Assembly (NCBI GenBank): GCA_947489525.1
Contig: CANLDW010000001.1
Location: forward strand, 496,001-560,000
Origin: an uncultured Psychrobacter sp.
GTDB taxonomy: Bacteria; Pseudomonadota; Gammaproteobacteria; Pseudomonadales; Moraxellaceae
Direction of reading: 5' to 3'
Length of the DNA: 64,000 bases
Position 1 is the first letter of the stretch. The number at the start of each line of letters is the position of its first letter. The position numbers and the translations under genes were made by a program. Under the pieces are notes generated by a model. The model saw only the letters and a program-made list of their open reading frames with translations, did not search any database and was not told the DNA's origin. Positions 55,628 through 64,000 of the stretch are shown piece after piece.

Positions 55628-56851
55628 TTAACGCGCCAAATAGTCGGTCATCTCTTCAACACCGTGGAGCGTCATGGGATACATGTGATCATCAAAGATC
55701 TTTTTGATCTCCATAATAGTTTGCGTGTACTGCCAATAGCTTGGCTCCTCAGGGTTTAGCCAAGCGACTTTGTCAAAGTGATTGAGTACGCGCTTAAGCC
55801 AAACAATACCTGCTTCGTTGTTCATATACTCCACGCTGCCGCCGACAGTCATCAGCTCGTATGGCGACATGGAAGCGTCACCGACAAAAATCACGCGGTA
55901 CTCGCGGCCGTATTTATTAAGCAGCTCATAGGTTGGCAGACGCGCGCTGTGTCGCCGATTATTATCGGGCCAGACATAATCGTACAGACAGTTGTGGAAG
56001 TAAAAGAAATCTAAGGTTTTAAACTCGTTTTTGGCTGCTGAAAACAGCTTCTCAAGCGCATTGACATGAATATCCATACTACCGCCGATATCGAACAGCA
56101 TCAGTACTTTGACGCGGTTACGGCGCTCAGGCTGCATATGAATATCGAGTATGCCCTTTTTGGCGGTACGCTTGATAGTCTCGTGAATATCAAGCTCATC
56201 AGCGCTACCCGTACGGGCAAATTGGCGCAAGTTACGTAGAGCCATCTGAATCTGCCGCGTTCCCAACTGCTTATCGTCATCGAGGTTACGATATTTGCGC
56301 TGCTCCCAGACCTTAGCTGCACTGCGCTTACGCGACTCACCGCCCACGCGCACGCCTTCAGGATGATCGCCGTATGCACCAAAGGGAGAAGTGCCGCCTG
56401 TGCCGACCCACTTATTGCCACCTTGATGCCGCTCTTTTTGCTCGTTGAGACGCTCTTCTAGCGCCTTCATCAACTCCTCAAGCGAGTCATATCTATCGAG
56501 CAGGCGGCGCTGCTCATCGGTTAAATTTTTGGGATCAAGCTTAAGATCCAGCCACTCTTGCGGAATATCAGTAAGCTTGGCTAACAGCTCATCAATATCT
56601 AAGCTATCAACACCATCGAAATAATCTGCCATCGCCCGATCAAATTTATCAAAATGACGCTCATCTTTGACCATACATAAGCGTATCAAGCGATACATAT
56701 CCTCACGCGTCGCAAACGTTTGCAGCTCAGGGTCTTCTGGATGGGGCTGCATCATCAGACCATGAGTCAGTGCCGCATTTAGATCAAGCAGCTCGCGGGT
56801 GCTGACGGGTACGCCATAAGTACGCAAGGTATAGAATAGTTTTATGAACAT
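55628..56851 (-). CDS. VWA-domain protein (CoxE-like), partner of MoxR
   Basis: A 407-residue protein. The N-terminal 200 residues are helical and charged (RELLDLNAALTHGL, RYDSLEELMKALEERLNEQKE, a coiled coil). The von Willebrand A domain starts near 240: VLMLFDIGGSMDIHV has the MIDAS as D-x-G-x-S, where classical MIDAS has D-x-S-x-S. Such DVGGSM-type sites are usual in this subgroup. It lies 93 bp downstream of the MoxR ATPase gene, the normal MoxR-VWA pairing used for assembly or metal insertion of an enzyme not identified here. Confidence 0.86.
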   Translation of the reverse strand: MFIKLFYTLRTYGVPVSTRELLDLNAALTHGLMMQPHPEDPELQTFATREDMYRLIRLCMVKDERHFDKFDRAMADYFDGVDSLDIDELLAKLTDIPQEWLDLKLDPKNLTDEQRRLLDRYDSLEELMKALEERLNEQKERHQGGNKWVGTGGTSPFGAYGDHPEGVRVGGESRKRSAAKVWEQRKYRNLDDDKQLGTRQIQMALRNLRQFARTGSADELDIHETIKRTAKKGILDIHMQPERRNRVKVLMLFDIGGSMDIHVNALEKLFSAAKNEFKTLDFFYFHNCLYDYVWPDNNRRHSARLPTYELLNKYGREYRVIFVGDASMSPYELMTVGGSVEYMNNEAGIVWLKRVLNHFDKVAWLNPEEPSYWQYTQTIMEIKKIFDDHMYPMTLHGVEEMTDYLAR

Positions 56852-56944
56852 AAGAGACTCTTAGCCGATGACATCACACGTGACACTTAAGGGCGCAGCA
56901 GCGATAAAGGTATCACTGCGGCGTATAGATAGCTTATATAAGAT

Positions 56945-57808
56945 CTAACGACGCATCATATTAGCAAAGCGCTGCAATAAAGTGACATCCGCTTCGTTTT
57001 TGAGTAAGGCGCCGTATAGCGGCGGAATCGACTTCTCGCCGCGTAGGTTCTCCTCTAGCTCCTCTTGTGCCAAATCATCAGCGAGCAGTAGCGTCAGCCA
57101 ATCGACCAGCTCTGAGGTTGACGGTAGCTTTTTGAGACCTTGTACACTACGTAGTTTATAAAAGACATCTAGAGCATCGTTAACGAGCTTTTCTTGGATA
57201 TTAGGAAAGTGCACATCGATGATTTGACGCATGGTCTGCTCTTCAGGGAAGTCGATGTAATGAAAAAAGCAGCGGCGCAAAAAGGCGTCGGGCAGCTCTT
57301 TTTCATTGTTGGAAGTGATAATCACCACAGGGCGCTGGGCAGCCGTAATGGTCTCGCCCGTCTCGTAGACATAGAACGACATCTTATCAAGCTCGTGCAA
57401 TAAGTCATTAGGGAACTCGATGTCGGCTTTATCGATTTCATCGATTAGGAGCACACTGCGCTCAGTACTGGTAAAGGCATCCCAGAGTTTACCGGGCTTG
57501 ATATAGTTGCCGATCTCATAGACCTTGTCATCACCTAACTGCGAGTCACGCAAGCGCGAAACCGCGTCGTACTCGTACAATCCTTGCTCCGCTTTAGTCG
57601 TTGATTTAACGTGCCACGTAATCAGCGGCATACCTAAGCTTTGCGCCACCTCCTCTGCCAGCAAGGTTTTACCTGTACCCGGCTCACCTTTTATTAATAA
57701 AGGCTTTTGTAGCGTCATCGCTGCATTTACCGCCAGTTGCAGATCATCAGTAGCGATATAGCTATCTGTGCCTGTGAAGCTCTTTTCAGTATTGTTCGTT
57801 GTGGTCAT
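56945..57808 (-). CDS. MoxR-family AAA+ ATPase
   Basis: A 287-residue ATPase. GEPGTGKTLLAEEVA is Walker A, VLLIDEIDKADIEF Walker B, and ITSNNEKELPDAFLRRCFFHYIDFP the sensor 1 / arginine-finger region. The gene belongs to the MoxR group that pairs with VWA proteins and acts as a chaperone for metalloenzyme or complex maturation. It precedes the VWA gene on the same strand. The 292-bp gap upstream holds a terminator and repeats only. Confidence 0.9.
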   Translation of the reverse strand: MTTTNNTEKSFTGTDSYIATDDLQLAVNAAMTLQKPLLIKGEPGTGKTLLAEEVAQSLGMPLITWHVKSTTKAEQGLYEYDAVSRLRDSQLGDDKVYEIGNYIKPGKLWDAFTSTERSVLLIDEIDKADIEFPNDLLHELDKMSFYVYETGETITAAQRPVVIITSNNEKELPDAFLRRCFFHYIDFPEEQTMRQIIDVHFPNIQEKLVNDALDVFYKLRSVQGLKKLPSTSELVDWLTLLLADDLAQEELEENLRGEKSIPPLYGALLKNEADVTLLQRFANMMRR

Positions 57809-57993
57809 AGTGCAAGTCTCAGTTTTGTTATGTGGTCAATCGATATTTTAAATGACTATAAATATTAAAGATGACTATAAAAGGGCTAGCTTACAAATTA
57901 GAGTAGCACAGCTCGGCTTGACACTGAAATACTCATGCGTTCGTTGTTCGATGTCTAAAGCACTTATTAAATTTATCCAAAGCTTACCAATAT

Positions 57994-58034
57994 GGCACAA
58001 AAAAAGACACGCTCAAGGTGTCTTTTTTTGTGCC
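57994..58034. terminator. Strong hairpin terminator
   Basis: GGCACAAAAAAAGACAC and GTGTCTTTTTTTGTGCC form a 17-bp perfect stem with a 7-nt loop. It is downstream of the membrane-protein gene at 58101 on the minus strand. Confidence 0.88.
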
Positions 58035-58049
58035 ACTGTTCAAGATTTT

Positions 58050-58091
58050 ATGTTTAAGGTTCTATGTTTAAAATTCTATGCTCAAAGTTCT
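58050..58091 (-). repeat. Tandem repeat, 14 bp x3, at the end of the 58101 gene
   Basis: ATGTTTAAGGTTCT, ATGTTTAAAATTCT and ATGCTCAAAGTTCT run head to tail, ending 9 bp beyond the stop codon of the minus-strand gene. Confidence 0.8.
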
Positions 58092-58100
58092 AAGATATGA

Positions 58101-58697
58101 CTAGCGGTCTTTATTTAGTACATCGCTCTTTTTGGACTTGACTAGCTTAGGCTCGCTTGTCGTGCCTAAACTTGGCTCTTTTGGCTGACCAGCTAAGTAG
58201 TTGCCGCTTGCCAGCTGCATATTGGCTTGCGTGTCCTCAGCGGTACGGCTACGCGCCTTATCTAAGCTCGACTCAAACGCGCCGCGTATAAGCTGCCAGA
58301 CAAAACCGACGAACAACCCAACAACTAATAGAACGAGAATCGGTAGCAAATTTGAGATAGCGCCCGCAGTGTCTTTCATCATAATCGCATAGACGACGCT
58401 GACATTAGCGGGAGCAATAATACTGGGGTCACTCAGCGCTGTACCGGGAGCGAACAAGATTGCGAACAATACCATCCAGCTGATACCGCCAAGAGGACGC
58501 GGTAACACGCGTGCCACCAATACCCAGAGTATCAGTACTAAAACTGATAGCCCGATATAAGCGTACATCGGCAGATCCGCTGGGGGTACATCTTTGACCA
58601 GTTGGCTCCACCAGATAATGATCTCGCCTAGGATCTCACTGACCGCTTCTAGTGGTAGATATTTTAGTATGCTTCTTAACCAGTCCATGCGTGTCAC
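58101..58697 (-). CDS. Inner-membrane protein, unknown
   Basis: A 198-residue protein with three hydrophobic segments (about 44-64, 68-83, 113-137) and a cytoplasmic polar tail rich in Lys/Ser/Glu (FESSLDKARSRTAEDTQ). No family is recognised. Its C-terminal tail with repeated K-S-K and Q-x-x-S patterns looks disordered. It may be co-transcribed with YcgL, 126 bp upstream. Confidence 0.55.
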   Translation of the reverse strand: MTRMDWLRSILKYLPLEAVSEILGEIIIWWSQLVKDVPPADLPMYAYIGLSVLVLILWVLVARVLPRPLGGISWMVLFAILFAPGTALSDPSIIAPANVSVVYAIMMKDTAGAISNLLPILVLLVVGLFVGFVWQLIRGAFESSLDKARSRTAEDTQANMQLASGNYLAGQPKEPSLGTTSEPKLVKSKKSDVLNKDR

Positions 58698-58717
58698 TTA
58701 CCTGCTGTAATGAAGGG

Positions 58718-58771
58718 CGCTATTATGTATAAAGCTATGATGTATGACGCTATTATGTATAAAGCTATGAT
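58718..58771 (-). repeat. Tandem repeat, 30-bp period, 1.8 copies
   Basis: A 30-bp unit beginning CGCTATTATGTATAAAGCTA at 58718-58747 recurs for 24 bp at 58748-58771, upstream of the 58101 gene and downstream of ycgL. Confidence 0.88.
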
Positions 58772-58823
58772 AAGCTCATAGCCTACGTCTATTATAAATG
58801 AGCGACGGCGCAAAACAAACCGC

Positions 58824-59144
58824 TTAATCGTACTTATTATCCTGCGCCTCACGTGCACGCATCTCAGCTTGACGGCGCATGACGTCTTGCGGTGGCATCT
58901 GTACAAAGTAGCCTTGCGACTTGAGCTTGGCTATAACCTCATCCTTGTCGGCGCGAGCCAGCTTTTCGGTAGCATCTAAATCCAGATGCATCACAAACTT
59001 ACTGGTACCAAGCGTCGCTCGAAAGTCTTTAGGCAGTACGCCAAGCCAGTCCTTAATCTCGTCGGTATCATCAGGATAGTCAGGGCGGGCAATATAGACG
59101 TACATATCGCTGTGTTTAGTGAACTTGTAAATATCGCAGTGCAT
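58824..59144 (-). CDS. ycgL: YcgL-domain protein
   Basis: A 106-residue protein. MHCDIYKFTKHSDMYVYIA, LGVLPKDFRATLGTSKFVMHLDL and KLKSQGYFVQMPPQD are the YcgL (UPF0745) signatures: a compact alpha/beta fold conserved in gammaproteobacteria, without a proven function. The C-terminus (DVMRRQAEMRAREAQDN) is an extra charged helix. Confidence 0.88.
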   Translation of the reverse strand: MHCDIYKFTKHSDMYVYIARPDYPDDTDEIKDWLGVLPKDFRATLGTSKFVMHLDLDATEKLARADKDEVIAKLKSQGYFVQMPPQDVMRRQAEMRAREAQDNKYD

Positions 59145-59320
59145 ACGGGTTACCTATTCTTATTTGAATCTATTGATAGTCAATCTTGTGTGTAGCCTAG
59201 CATAGTTTAGCGCGCTTTGAGTAGGCGCTTTGCCGTAGCATAAGTGTTACCAAATTATTGACTTTAATCTTGGTTGCGACTTGTAAAATGGCGGTGAACC
59301 TTTCATAATAAAAGCGTTTT

Positions 59321-59446
59321 TTCAGGAGAGAGTCTGTAGTTTATCTTACAGTAGCCAGTTCCATTATCCGCTACTTTATAGATCCAAGCTATCATGACCA
59401 CCGAAGGCGCATCCACCCTGCCAATCGCTCAGGTAAAAGGACTGAA
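59321..59446 (+). promoter_or_regulatory. Glycine riboswitch, aptamer 1
   Basis: P1 is TTCAG (59321-59325) with CTGAA (59442-59446). The core GGAGAG, ACCGAAGGCGC and AATCGCTCAGGTAAAAGGAC match the glycine aptamer consensus. It is the first of two aptamers upstream of gcvT. Confidence 0.88.
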
Positions 59447-59519
59447 AAACACATGTCAATATTGTTTATGGTTATGATGCTTATTTGCCTCTGAAACCTT
59501 CAAACATAAGGCATAACAA
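59447..59519 (+). other. 73-nt structured linker between glycine aptamers
   Basis: A 73-nt stretch separates the two aptamers. GTTATG/CATAAC (59471-59476, 59512-59517) and CTTAT/ATAAG (59480-59484, 59506-59510) can form an extended hairpin inside it. Known tandem switches usually have a short linker. Confidence 0.65.
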
Positions 59520-59636
59520 ATCTGGAGAGCGGTACTAGCGGACGACGCTTTACCCACCGAAGGGGAGAAAATACAAGATGCCGACATGAGTACAACGGCA
59601 TATTTCGTATTGAAAATCTCAGGTCACAGGACAGAT
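59520..59636 (+). promoter_or_regulatory. Glycine riboswitch, aptamer 2
   Basis: P1 is ATCTG (59520-59524) with CAGAT (59632-59636). CTGGAGAGCGG, CACCGAAGGGGAGAAA and AATCTCAGGTCACAGGAC are consensus blocks. Downstream, GACAGCTGTGTC before TTTTTTT (59689-59695) may form the expression platform: a terminator opened when glycine is bound, giving more gcv expression. Confidence 0.88.
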
Positions 59637-59798
59637 AGGGCTCAGGTTTAGATGGATCTTTAGGGTCTGTTTGGCCGACAGCTGTGTCTTTTTTTGCGCC
59701 GCCCTTTGTAGTAGTCTTGCTATATATACTGCTACTTAGACTCTTCTCGCAACTTTAGTGAATTCTGATATTTATCAGCGCTCACACAAGGATTTGTT

Positions 59799-60998
59799 AT
59801 GACCAATACCTCTACTCAAAATACTCAAAACCCTTCTAATAACGATGCCGTTCAGCAAACGCCGCAGCGCACGCCTCTTTATCAGTCTCATGTCGATAGT
59901 GATGGCAAATTGGTAGACTTTTCAGGATGGGAGCTGCCTATCCATTACGGCTCACAAATCGAAGAGCATGACGCCGTGCGCCGTGACGCGGGGATGTTTG
60001 ACGTCTCGCATATGGTCATTACTGATGTACACGGGGCTGATAGCAAAGCTTGGCTACAAAAGCTGCTGGCGAACGATGTTGCCAAACTCAAAACCGTCGG
60101 TAAGGCACTATACTCTCCTATGCTCAACGAGCAAGGCGGCGTCATTGATGATCTAATTGTCTACTTGATGAATGAAGATGCCACGCAGTATCGTATCGTC
60201 TCAAATGCGGCGACTCGCGACAAAGATCTAGCCCAGTTTCAAAAAGTCGCCACAGATTTTGAAGTGACGATTACTGAGCGACCTGAGCTTGCCATGCTTG
60301 CCGTTCAAGGCCCAAAAGCGGTTGCAAAACTTGCAGCAGCAAAGCCTGCATGGTTACAAATTTTATCTGATCTTAAGCCTTTTGTTGGGGCTGATCTAAG
60401 CGCTATTGAAGGTGCAGATTGGTTCGTCGCACGTACGGGCTATACCGGTGAAGACGGCGTTGAAGTCATTATGCATGGCATTGATGCGCCAGCGTTTTTT
60501 GAGTTATTAAAAGCCAGTGGCGTTAAACCCGCTGGTCTTGGCGCTCGTGACACGCTACGTATGGAAGCGGGTATGAACCTCTATGGTCACGATATGGATG
60601 AGACTATTAGCCCGTACGAATGTAACATGGGCTGGACATTGGCACTCAAAGACGAGCGCGACTTCGTTGGCCGTGACGCTTTAGTGAGTCAGCGCAAGCA
60701 AGCCAAAGACAACAACACTGCGATGAAGCAAGTGGGGCTATTATTAACCAGCCGCGGTGTGTTACGTGAAGGCATGACTGTGACCATTAACCAAGGTACA
60801 GATCATGAGCAGACGGGCATTATCACTAGTGGTACGTTCTCCCCTAGCCTTAAGCACTCCATCGCTATTGCGCGCGTACCAGCAAACGTATCCGATAATG
60901 ACACCGTACAGATCGATCTACGCGGTAAAGGTAAGTTTGTCGATGTGCGGGTGATCAAGCTACCCTTTGTTCGTAATGGTGAGGCGCAGTTTGACTAA
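59799..60998 (+). CDS. gcvT: Aminomethyltransferase, glycine cleavage T protein
   Basis: A 399-residue folate-dependent T protein with an unusually long Thr/Asn/Gln-rich N-terminus (about 25 residues before [15 protein letters not shown]). [42 protein letters not shown] and [21 protein letters not shown] are the family landmarks; the Asp near residue 120 region starts the methylene transfer. It passes the aminomethyl group from lipoyl-GcvH to tetrahydrofolate. First gene under the glycine riboswitch. Confidence 0.96.
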   Translation: MTNTSTQNTQNPSNNDAVQQTPQRTPLYQSHVDSDGKLVDFSGWELPIHYGSQIEEHDAVRRDAGMFDVSHMVITDVHGADSKAWLQKLLANDVAKLKTVGKALYSPMLNEQGGVIDDLIVYLMNEDATQYRIVSNAATRDKDLAQFQKVATDFEVTITERPELAMLAVQGPKAVAKLAAAKPAWLQILSDLKPFVGADLSAIEGADWFVARTGYTGEDGVEVIMHGIDAPAFFELLKASGVKPAGLGARDTLRMEAGMNLYGHDMDETISPYECNMGWTLALKDERDFVGRDALVSQRKQAKDNNTAMKQVGLLLTSRGVLREGMTVTINQGTDHEQTGIITSGTFSPSLKHSIAIARVPANVSDNDTVQIDLRGKGKFVDVRVIKLPFVRNGEAQFD

Positions 60999-61080
60999 AG
61001 TATTGCGCTCAGTAAAACTGCATGAACTGTGCACTGTTAAAACACGACTTTATTAATAAGTCATCACTTTTGATCCATCT

Positions 61081-61100
61081 TTTTTATACCTTTTTATACC
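61081..61100 (+). repeat. Tandem repeat, 10 bp x2, before gcvH
   Basis: TTTTTATACC occurs twice head to tail, ending directly at the AGGAGAG ribosome site of gcvH. Confidence 0.9.
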
Positions 61101-61112
61101 TAGGAGAGCACT

Positions 61113-61493
61113 ATGAGTCATATCCCAGCAGAACTAAAATACGTCGCCAGTCACGAATGGCTACGCCTAGAAGACGACGGTACGATCACTGTCGGTATCA
61201 CCGATCACGCGCAGGACTTATTAGGCGATGTGGTATTCGTCGAGCTGCCAGAGGTTGGTGATACGATCACTGTCGATGATGAGATCTCAGTGGTAGAATC
61301 GGTAAAAGCCGCTTCTGACGTCTACGCGCCTATCTCAGGCGAGATCGTAGCTATCAACGAAAGCTTAGAGGACGATCCTGAAATCATTAACTCAGATCCA
61401 TATGGTGATGGTTGGTTCTTTAGAATAAAGCCTGACAACATGGATGACTATGAGGCACTTATGAGTGCAGATGAGTACGAAAACGAGATATAA
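61113..61493 (+). CDS. gcvH: Glycine cleavage H protein
   Basis: A 126-residue lipoyl carrier of standard length. [14 protein letters not shown] contains Lys65, the lipoylation site; [36 protein letters not shown] is the family core. It shuttles the aminomethyl group between GcvP and GcvT. AGGAG lies upstream of the ATG. It is 114 bp after gcvT. Confidence 0.97.
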   Translation: MSHIPAELKYVASHEWLRLEDDGTITVGITDHAQDLLGDVVFVELPEVGDTITVDDEISVVESVKAASDVYAPISGEIVAINESLEDDPEIINSDPYGDGWFFRIKPDNMDDYEALMSADEYENEI

Positions 61494-61531
61494 GCTTAGT
61501 TTTATATCCTTTTATATAAATCTTAAACGCT

Positions 61532-61559
61532 ACAGATACTGGTAATCACTGGTATCTGT
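61532..61559 (+). other. Hairpin between gcvH and the nitroreductase gene
   Basis: ACAGATAC (61532-61539) and GTATCTGT (61552-61559) form an 8-bp stem with a 12-nt loop. No T-run follows, so it may only dampen read-through. Confidence 0.45.
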
Positions 61560-61688
61560 CTCCATTATTAATACTGAACACGAACTGCTGGGCTAATTGC
61601 CTGAACGGTGCTTTTGTTTATAATATTTACAACTCAGTTTTATCCTTTGTGTTAATCGCGCCTTTAAATACGACCACCAATCATCAGC

Positions 61689-62459
61689 ATGGATCACACT
61701 ATGAGCTCTCAACCTGCAAATCAAGACTCTCTAGCTACTCCGACCCATACACCGCAGCTACAAGCGTTTCGTGAGGTGGTAGAATCGCGACGCTCAGTAC
61801 GCCGCTTCACTGACACCCCGATACCTGATGAGGTCATGGCGGACTGTTTGCGTCTGGCAATGCTAGCGCCTAACTCTAGCAATTTGCAGCCGTGGGAGTT
61901 CTATGTCATTGATAGCAGTGATAAGCGTCAACGCGCTGTCAAAAACTGCATGAATCAAAATGCTGCTAAGACCTCGACTCGTCTGATCGCGGTGGTCGCC
62001 CGCACGGATAACTGGCACGATCACGCGCAGCAAATACTGCGTGAGTACCCAGATAAGCCTGTACCCAAAAAGGTTAAAGACTACTACAACAAGATGGTTA
62101 CCTTGGACTTTTTGCGTGGTCCTGCAAATGTAATCTCCGCTGCTAAATGGGGTGCTATCAAAGTATTTAGAGGCGTCAAAGGGCCGATCAAATCTCCTTA
62201 CTATACCTTTGATGATGTCAAAAACTGGGCGACCAATAATGCAGCGCTTGCGGCTGAAAACTTGATGCTCGCCTTGCGTGCTTACGGCTTTGACAGCTGT
62301 CCTATGGGCGGCTTTGATGAGCCTGCTATGAAGCGTCTACTTGATCTGAGCGACGATCATCACATTGTGATGATGATCGGTGCAGGCGAGCGAGCGGACA
62401 ATGGCATTTATAATAGCCAGTTTCGCTTTGAGCAAGAACAGCTCGTCCATTACGTTTAA
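61689..62459 (+). CDS. Nitroreductase-family oxidoreductase
   Basis: A 256-residue flavoprotein. ESRRSVRRFTDTPIPDEVMADCL, APNSSNLQPWEFYVID and NAALAAENLMLALRAYGFDSCPMGGFDE are the nitroreductase (NfsB/FRP-like) FMN-site motifs. Members reduce nitro groups, quinones or enones with NAD(P)H. Two ATGs open the frame (61689, 61701); the first is used. It lies inside the glycine cleavage locus, between gcvH and gcvP on the same strand, an uncommon position; any link with glycine use is unknown. Confidence 0.88.
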   Translation: MDHTMSSQPANQDSLATPTHTPQLQAFREVVESRRSVRRFTDTPIPDEVMADCLRLAMLAPNSSNLQPWEFYVIDSSDKRQRAVKNCMNQNAAKTSTRLIAVVARTDNWHDHAQQILREYPDKPVPKKVKDYYNKMVTLDFLRGPANVISAAKWGAIKVFRGVKGPIKSPYYTFDDVKNWATNNAALAAENLMLALRAYGFDSCPMGGFDEPAMKRLLDLSDDHHIVMMIGAGERADNGIYNSQFRFEQEQLVHYV

Positions 62460-62587
62460 CTTGTTCTGTTCGTACTTGTCTTTTATAGCTCAGCGTGCTC
62501 ATCGCCCTATCATAAAGCACGCTTATCGCTACATTTATATTGCGCCCCTAATGGCGCTACTATTTATCACCTTGCTAAAGGATTGTT

Positions 62588-64000
62588 ATGACTACCTCAC
62601 AAAACCCGACGCTCGATACCTTTGACGGTTTATTTAACGAAGCGGAGTTTGTTTATCGCCATTTAGGCTCTAACGAAACCAAGCAAGCGGACTTGCTAAG
62701 CGCTATCGGTTACGATGATATGGTAAGCTTTATCAATGATACGGTTCCCGAGCCGGTGCGCTTAAATAAAGATTTAGACCTGCCGCCTGCTATGAGTGAA
62801 CATGCCGCTTTAGCTAAGCTACGCGCGATGGCAGATGACATTACCGTTAATAAAAGCTATATCGGTCAAGGCTACTCCCCGGTGCGTATGCCAGCGGTCA
62901 TCCAGCGTAACGTACTCGAAAACCCGGGCTGGTACACCGCTTATACCCCTTATCAAGCTGAGATTGCTCAGGGTCGCTTAGAGGCGTTACTAAACTTCCA
63001 GCAAGTCTGTATTGATCTCACCGGACTTGAGATGGCAGGTGCTTCACTACTTGATGAAGCAACCGCTGCCGCCGAAGCGATGGCGATGTCCAAGCGCGTG
63101 AGCAAAAGTAAATCAAGCCAGTACTTCGTTGATGAGCGCGTCTATCCGCAAACGCTTGATGTCATTCATACCCGTGCCAAGTACTTTGGTTGGGAGGTTG
63201 TCGTTGGTGATTTTGACTTAGCCAAATCGGGCGATTACTTCGGGGCGTTGTTTCAATACGTGGGACAAGAGGGCGATGTTAAAGACTTAACGGACGTTAT
63301 CAGCGCGGTAAAAAAGAACAAGACTTACGTCAGCGTGGCAAGCGACATCATGAGCTTGGTACTACTAAAATCGCCTGCCGATATGGGCGCCGATGTCGCT
63401 CTAGGTAGTACGCAGCGCTTCGGTATCCCGATGGGTTTTGGTGGTCCGCACGCCGCCTACTTTGCGTTTTCGGACAAAGCCAAACGCTCAGCGCCGGGTC
63501 GTATCATTGGCGTGTCAAAAGACGCTGAGGGCAATACTGCGCTGCGTATGGCACTACAAACGCGCGAGCAGCACATCCGCCGCGAAAAAGCCAACTCCAA
63601 CATTTGTACCTCGCAAGTACTGCTTGCTAATCTCGCGGGTATGTACGCCGTTTATCATGGCCCAAGCGGGGTCAAACGCATTGCAACGCGCATCCATGCC
63701 TTTGCAACTGCCTTTGCCAATGTCATCGAACAAAACAAGGACAACGACACGTCTTTGAGCGTTGTTCACAAGCAATTCTTTGATACTGTCGTTGTGGACT
63801 GCGGCTCAGAGAAGCTTGCCACCCAAATCTTTGAAAACGCGGATAACGTCGGCTACAACTTATGGCGTCTAGGCACGGATAAGCTGGCGGTTGCCTTTAG
63901 CGAGACGAGCGATGAGGCGGACTTTAAAGTCTTAACACAGCTGTTCGTTAGCAAAGCGCATCAATTGCCGACCAAGGCGAGTATTTCGCTCGATAGCGCG
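62588..64000 (+). CDS. gcvP: Glycine dehydrogenase (decarboxylating), P protein, 3'-truncated by window edge
   Basis: The frame is open from 62588 to the last base (471 codons visible of a protein normally about 950). It starts MTTSQNPTLDTFDGLFNEAEF and contains FVYRHLGSNETKQADLL, IGQGYSPVRMPAVIQRNVLENPGWYTAYTPYQAEIAQGRLEALLNFQ and QRFGIPMGFGGPHAAYFAF, all typical of the GcvP N-terminal half. The PLP lysine lies beyond the window. It decarboxylates glycine and passes the aminomethyl group to GcvH. Confidence 0.95.
   Translation, partial: MTTSQNPTLDTFDGLFNEAEFVYRHLGSNETKQADLLSAIGYDDMVSFINDTVPEPVRLNKDLDLPPAMSEHAALAKLRAMADDITVNKSYIGQGYSPVRMPAVIQRNVLENPGWYTAYTPYQAEIAQGRLEALLNFQQVCIDLTGLEMAGASLLDEATAAAEAMAMSKRVSKSKSSQYFVDERVYPQTLDVIHTRAKYFGWEVVVGDFDLAKSGDYFGALFQYVGQEGDVKDLTDVISAVKKNKTYVSVASDIMSLVLLKSPADMGADVALGSTQRFGIPMGFGGPHAAYFAFSDKAKRSAPGRIIGVSKDAEGNTALRMALQTREQHIRREKANSNICTSQVLLANLAGMYAVYHGPSGVKRIATRIHAFATAFANVIEQNKDNDTSLSVVHKQFFDTVVVDCGSEKLATQIFENADNVGYNLWRLGTDKLAVAFSETSDEADFKVLTQLFVSKAHQLPTKASISLDSA

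Noticed and set aside
35868-61559. Similar ACAGATAC...GTATCTGT hairpins at 35868 and 61532.
   Set aside because: Only 8-9 bp shared in different contexts with different loops; not enough to call a repeat family.
1-64000. CRISPR array, prophage or toxin-antitoxin pair.
   Set aside because: No regularly spaced direct repeats, integrase, phage structural gene or recognisable TA pair was seen on either strand.

Overview
The window looks like a chromosomal segment of a Moraxellaceae gammaproteobacterium, most likely Psychrobacter. The reasons are a single-ORF RNase HI/DnaQ fusion, a fimL-nudC neighbourhood like that of Pseudomonas aeruginosa, paralogous BCCT osmolyte transporters, a DUF3144 gene behind metK, and moderate GC with coherent codon use. 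Genus assignment is inference; no database was searched. No phage, CRISPR array, plasmid gene or transposase gene was seen. The only mobile DNA recognised is a pair of transposase-less, MITE-like elements.

Layout. 1-1.5 kb: 3' end of a sodium:solute symporter and its small partner. 1.5-1.9 kb: tRNA-Cys and tRNA-Leu. 1.9-6 kb: bestrophin-like channel, Tat-exported LD-carboxypeptidase, DUF1232 protein, small membrane protein, lipoprotein. 6-14.4 kb: rnhA-dnaQ fusion, fimL, nudC, orphan rnfB-like ferredoxin, nth, metK, DUF3144. 14.5-19.4 kb: two BCCT transporters and a PQQ-type sugar dehydrogenase lipoprotein. 19.6-25.3 kb: clpB with a heat-shock-like promoter, L,D-transpeptidase, a frameshifted SDR gene, topoisomerase IB. 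25.5-30 kb: GNAT, ppnP, prfB with programmed +1 frameshift, MITE copy 1, HAD phosphatase, gamma carbonic anhydrase, PAP2. 30.3-36.5 kb: carA, an interposed secreted protein, carB, greA. 36.7-41.4 kb: exported protein, a radical-SAM/TIGR03915-like DNA-repair pair, a glycosyltransferase. 41.6-52.4 kb: amino-acid catabolism. 52.6-59.1 kb: FMN glutamate-synthase-like protein, MITE copy 2, phosphodiester glycosidase, MoxR/VWA pair, membrane protein, YcgL. 59.3-64 kb: tandem glycine riboswitch, gcvT, gcvH, a nitroreductase, and gcvP running off the end.

How the genes work together. The clearest pathway block is 43-52 kb: APC permease, GabT/DavT aminotransferase, GabD/DavD dehydrogenase, IclR regulator, family III CoA-transferase, glutaryl-CoA dehydrogenase and a second IclR regulator. 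Together they could take a 5-aminovalerate- or GABA-type omega-amino acid through a semialdehyde and glutarate to crotonyl-CoA. The gcv block is a glycine-cleavage operon under a glycine riboswitch.

Most unusual items: two MITE-like elements with matching 20-bp ends, one 31 bp upstream of prfB; a 73-nt structured linker between the glycine aptamers; a secreted unknown protein between carA and carB; a structured element upstream of metK; a soluble RnfB-like ferredoxin without Rnf partners; an SDR gene broken by one base; and short tandem repeats repeatedly placed at stop or start codons.
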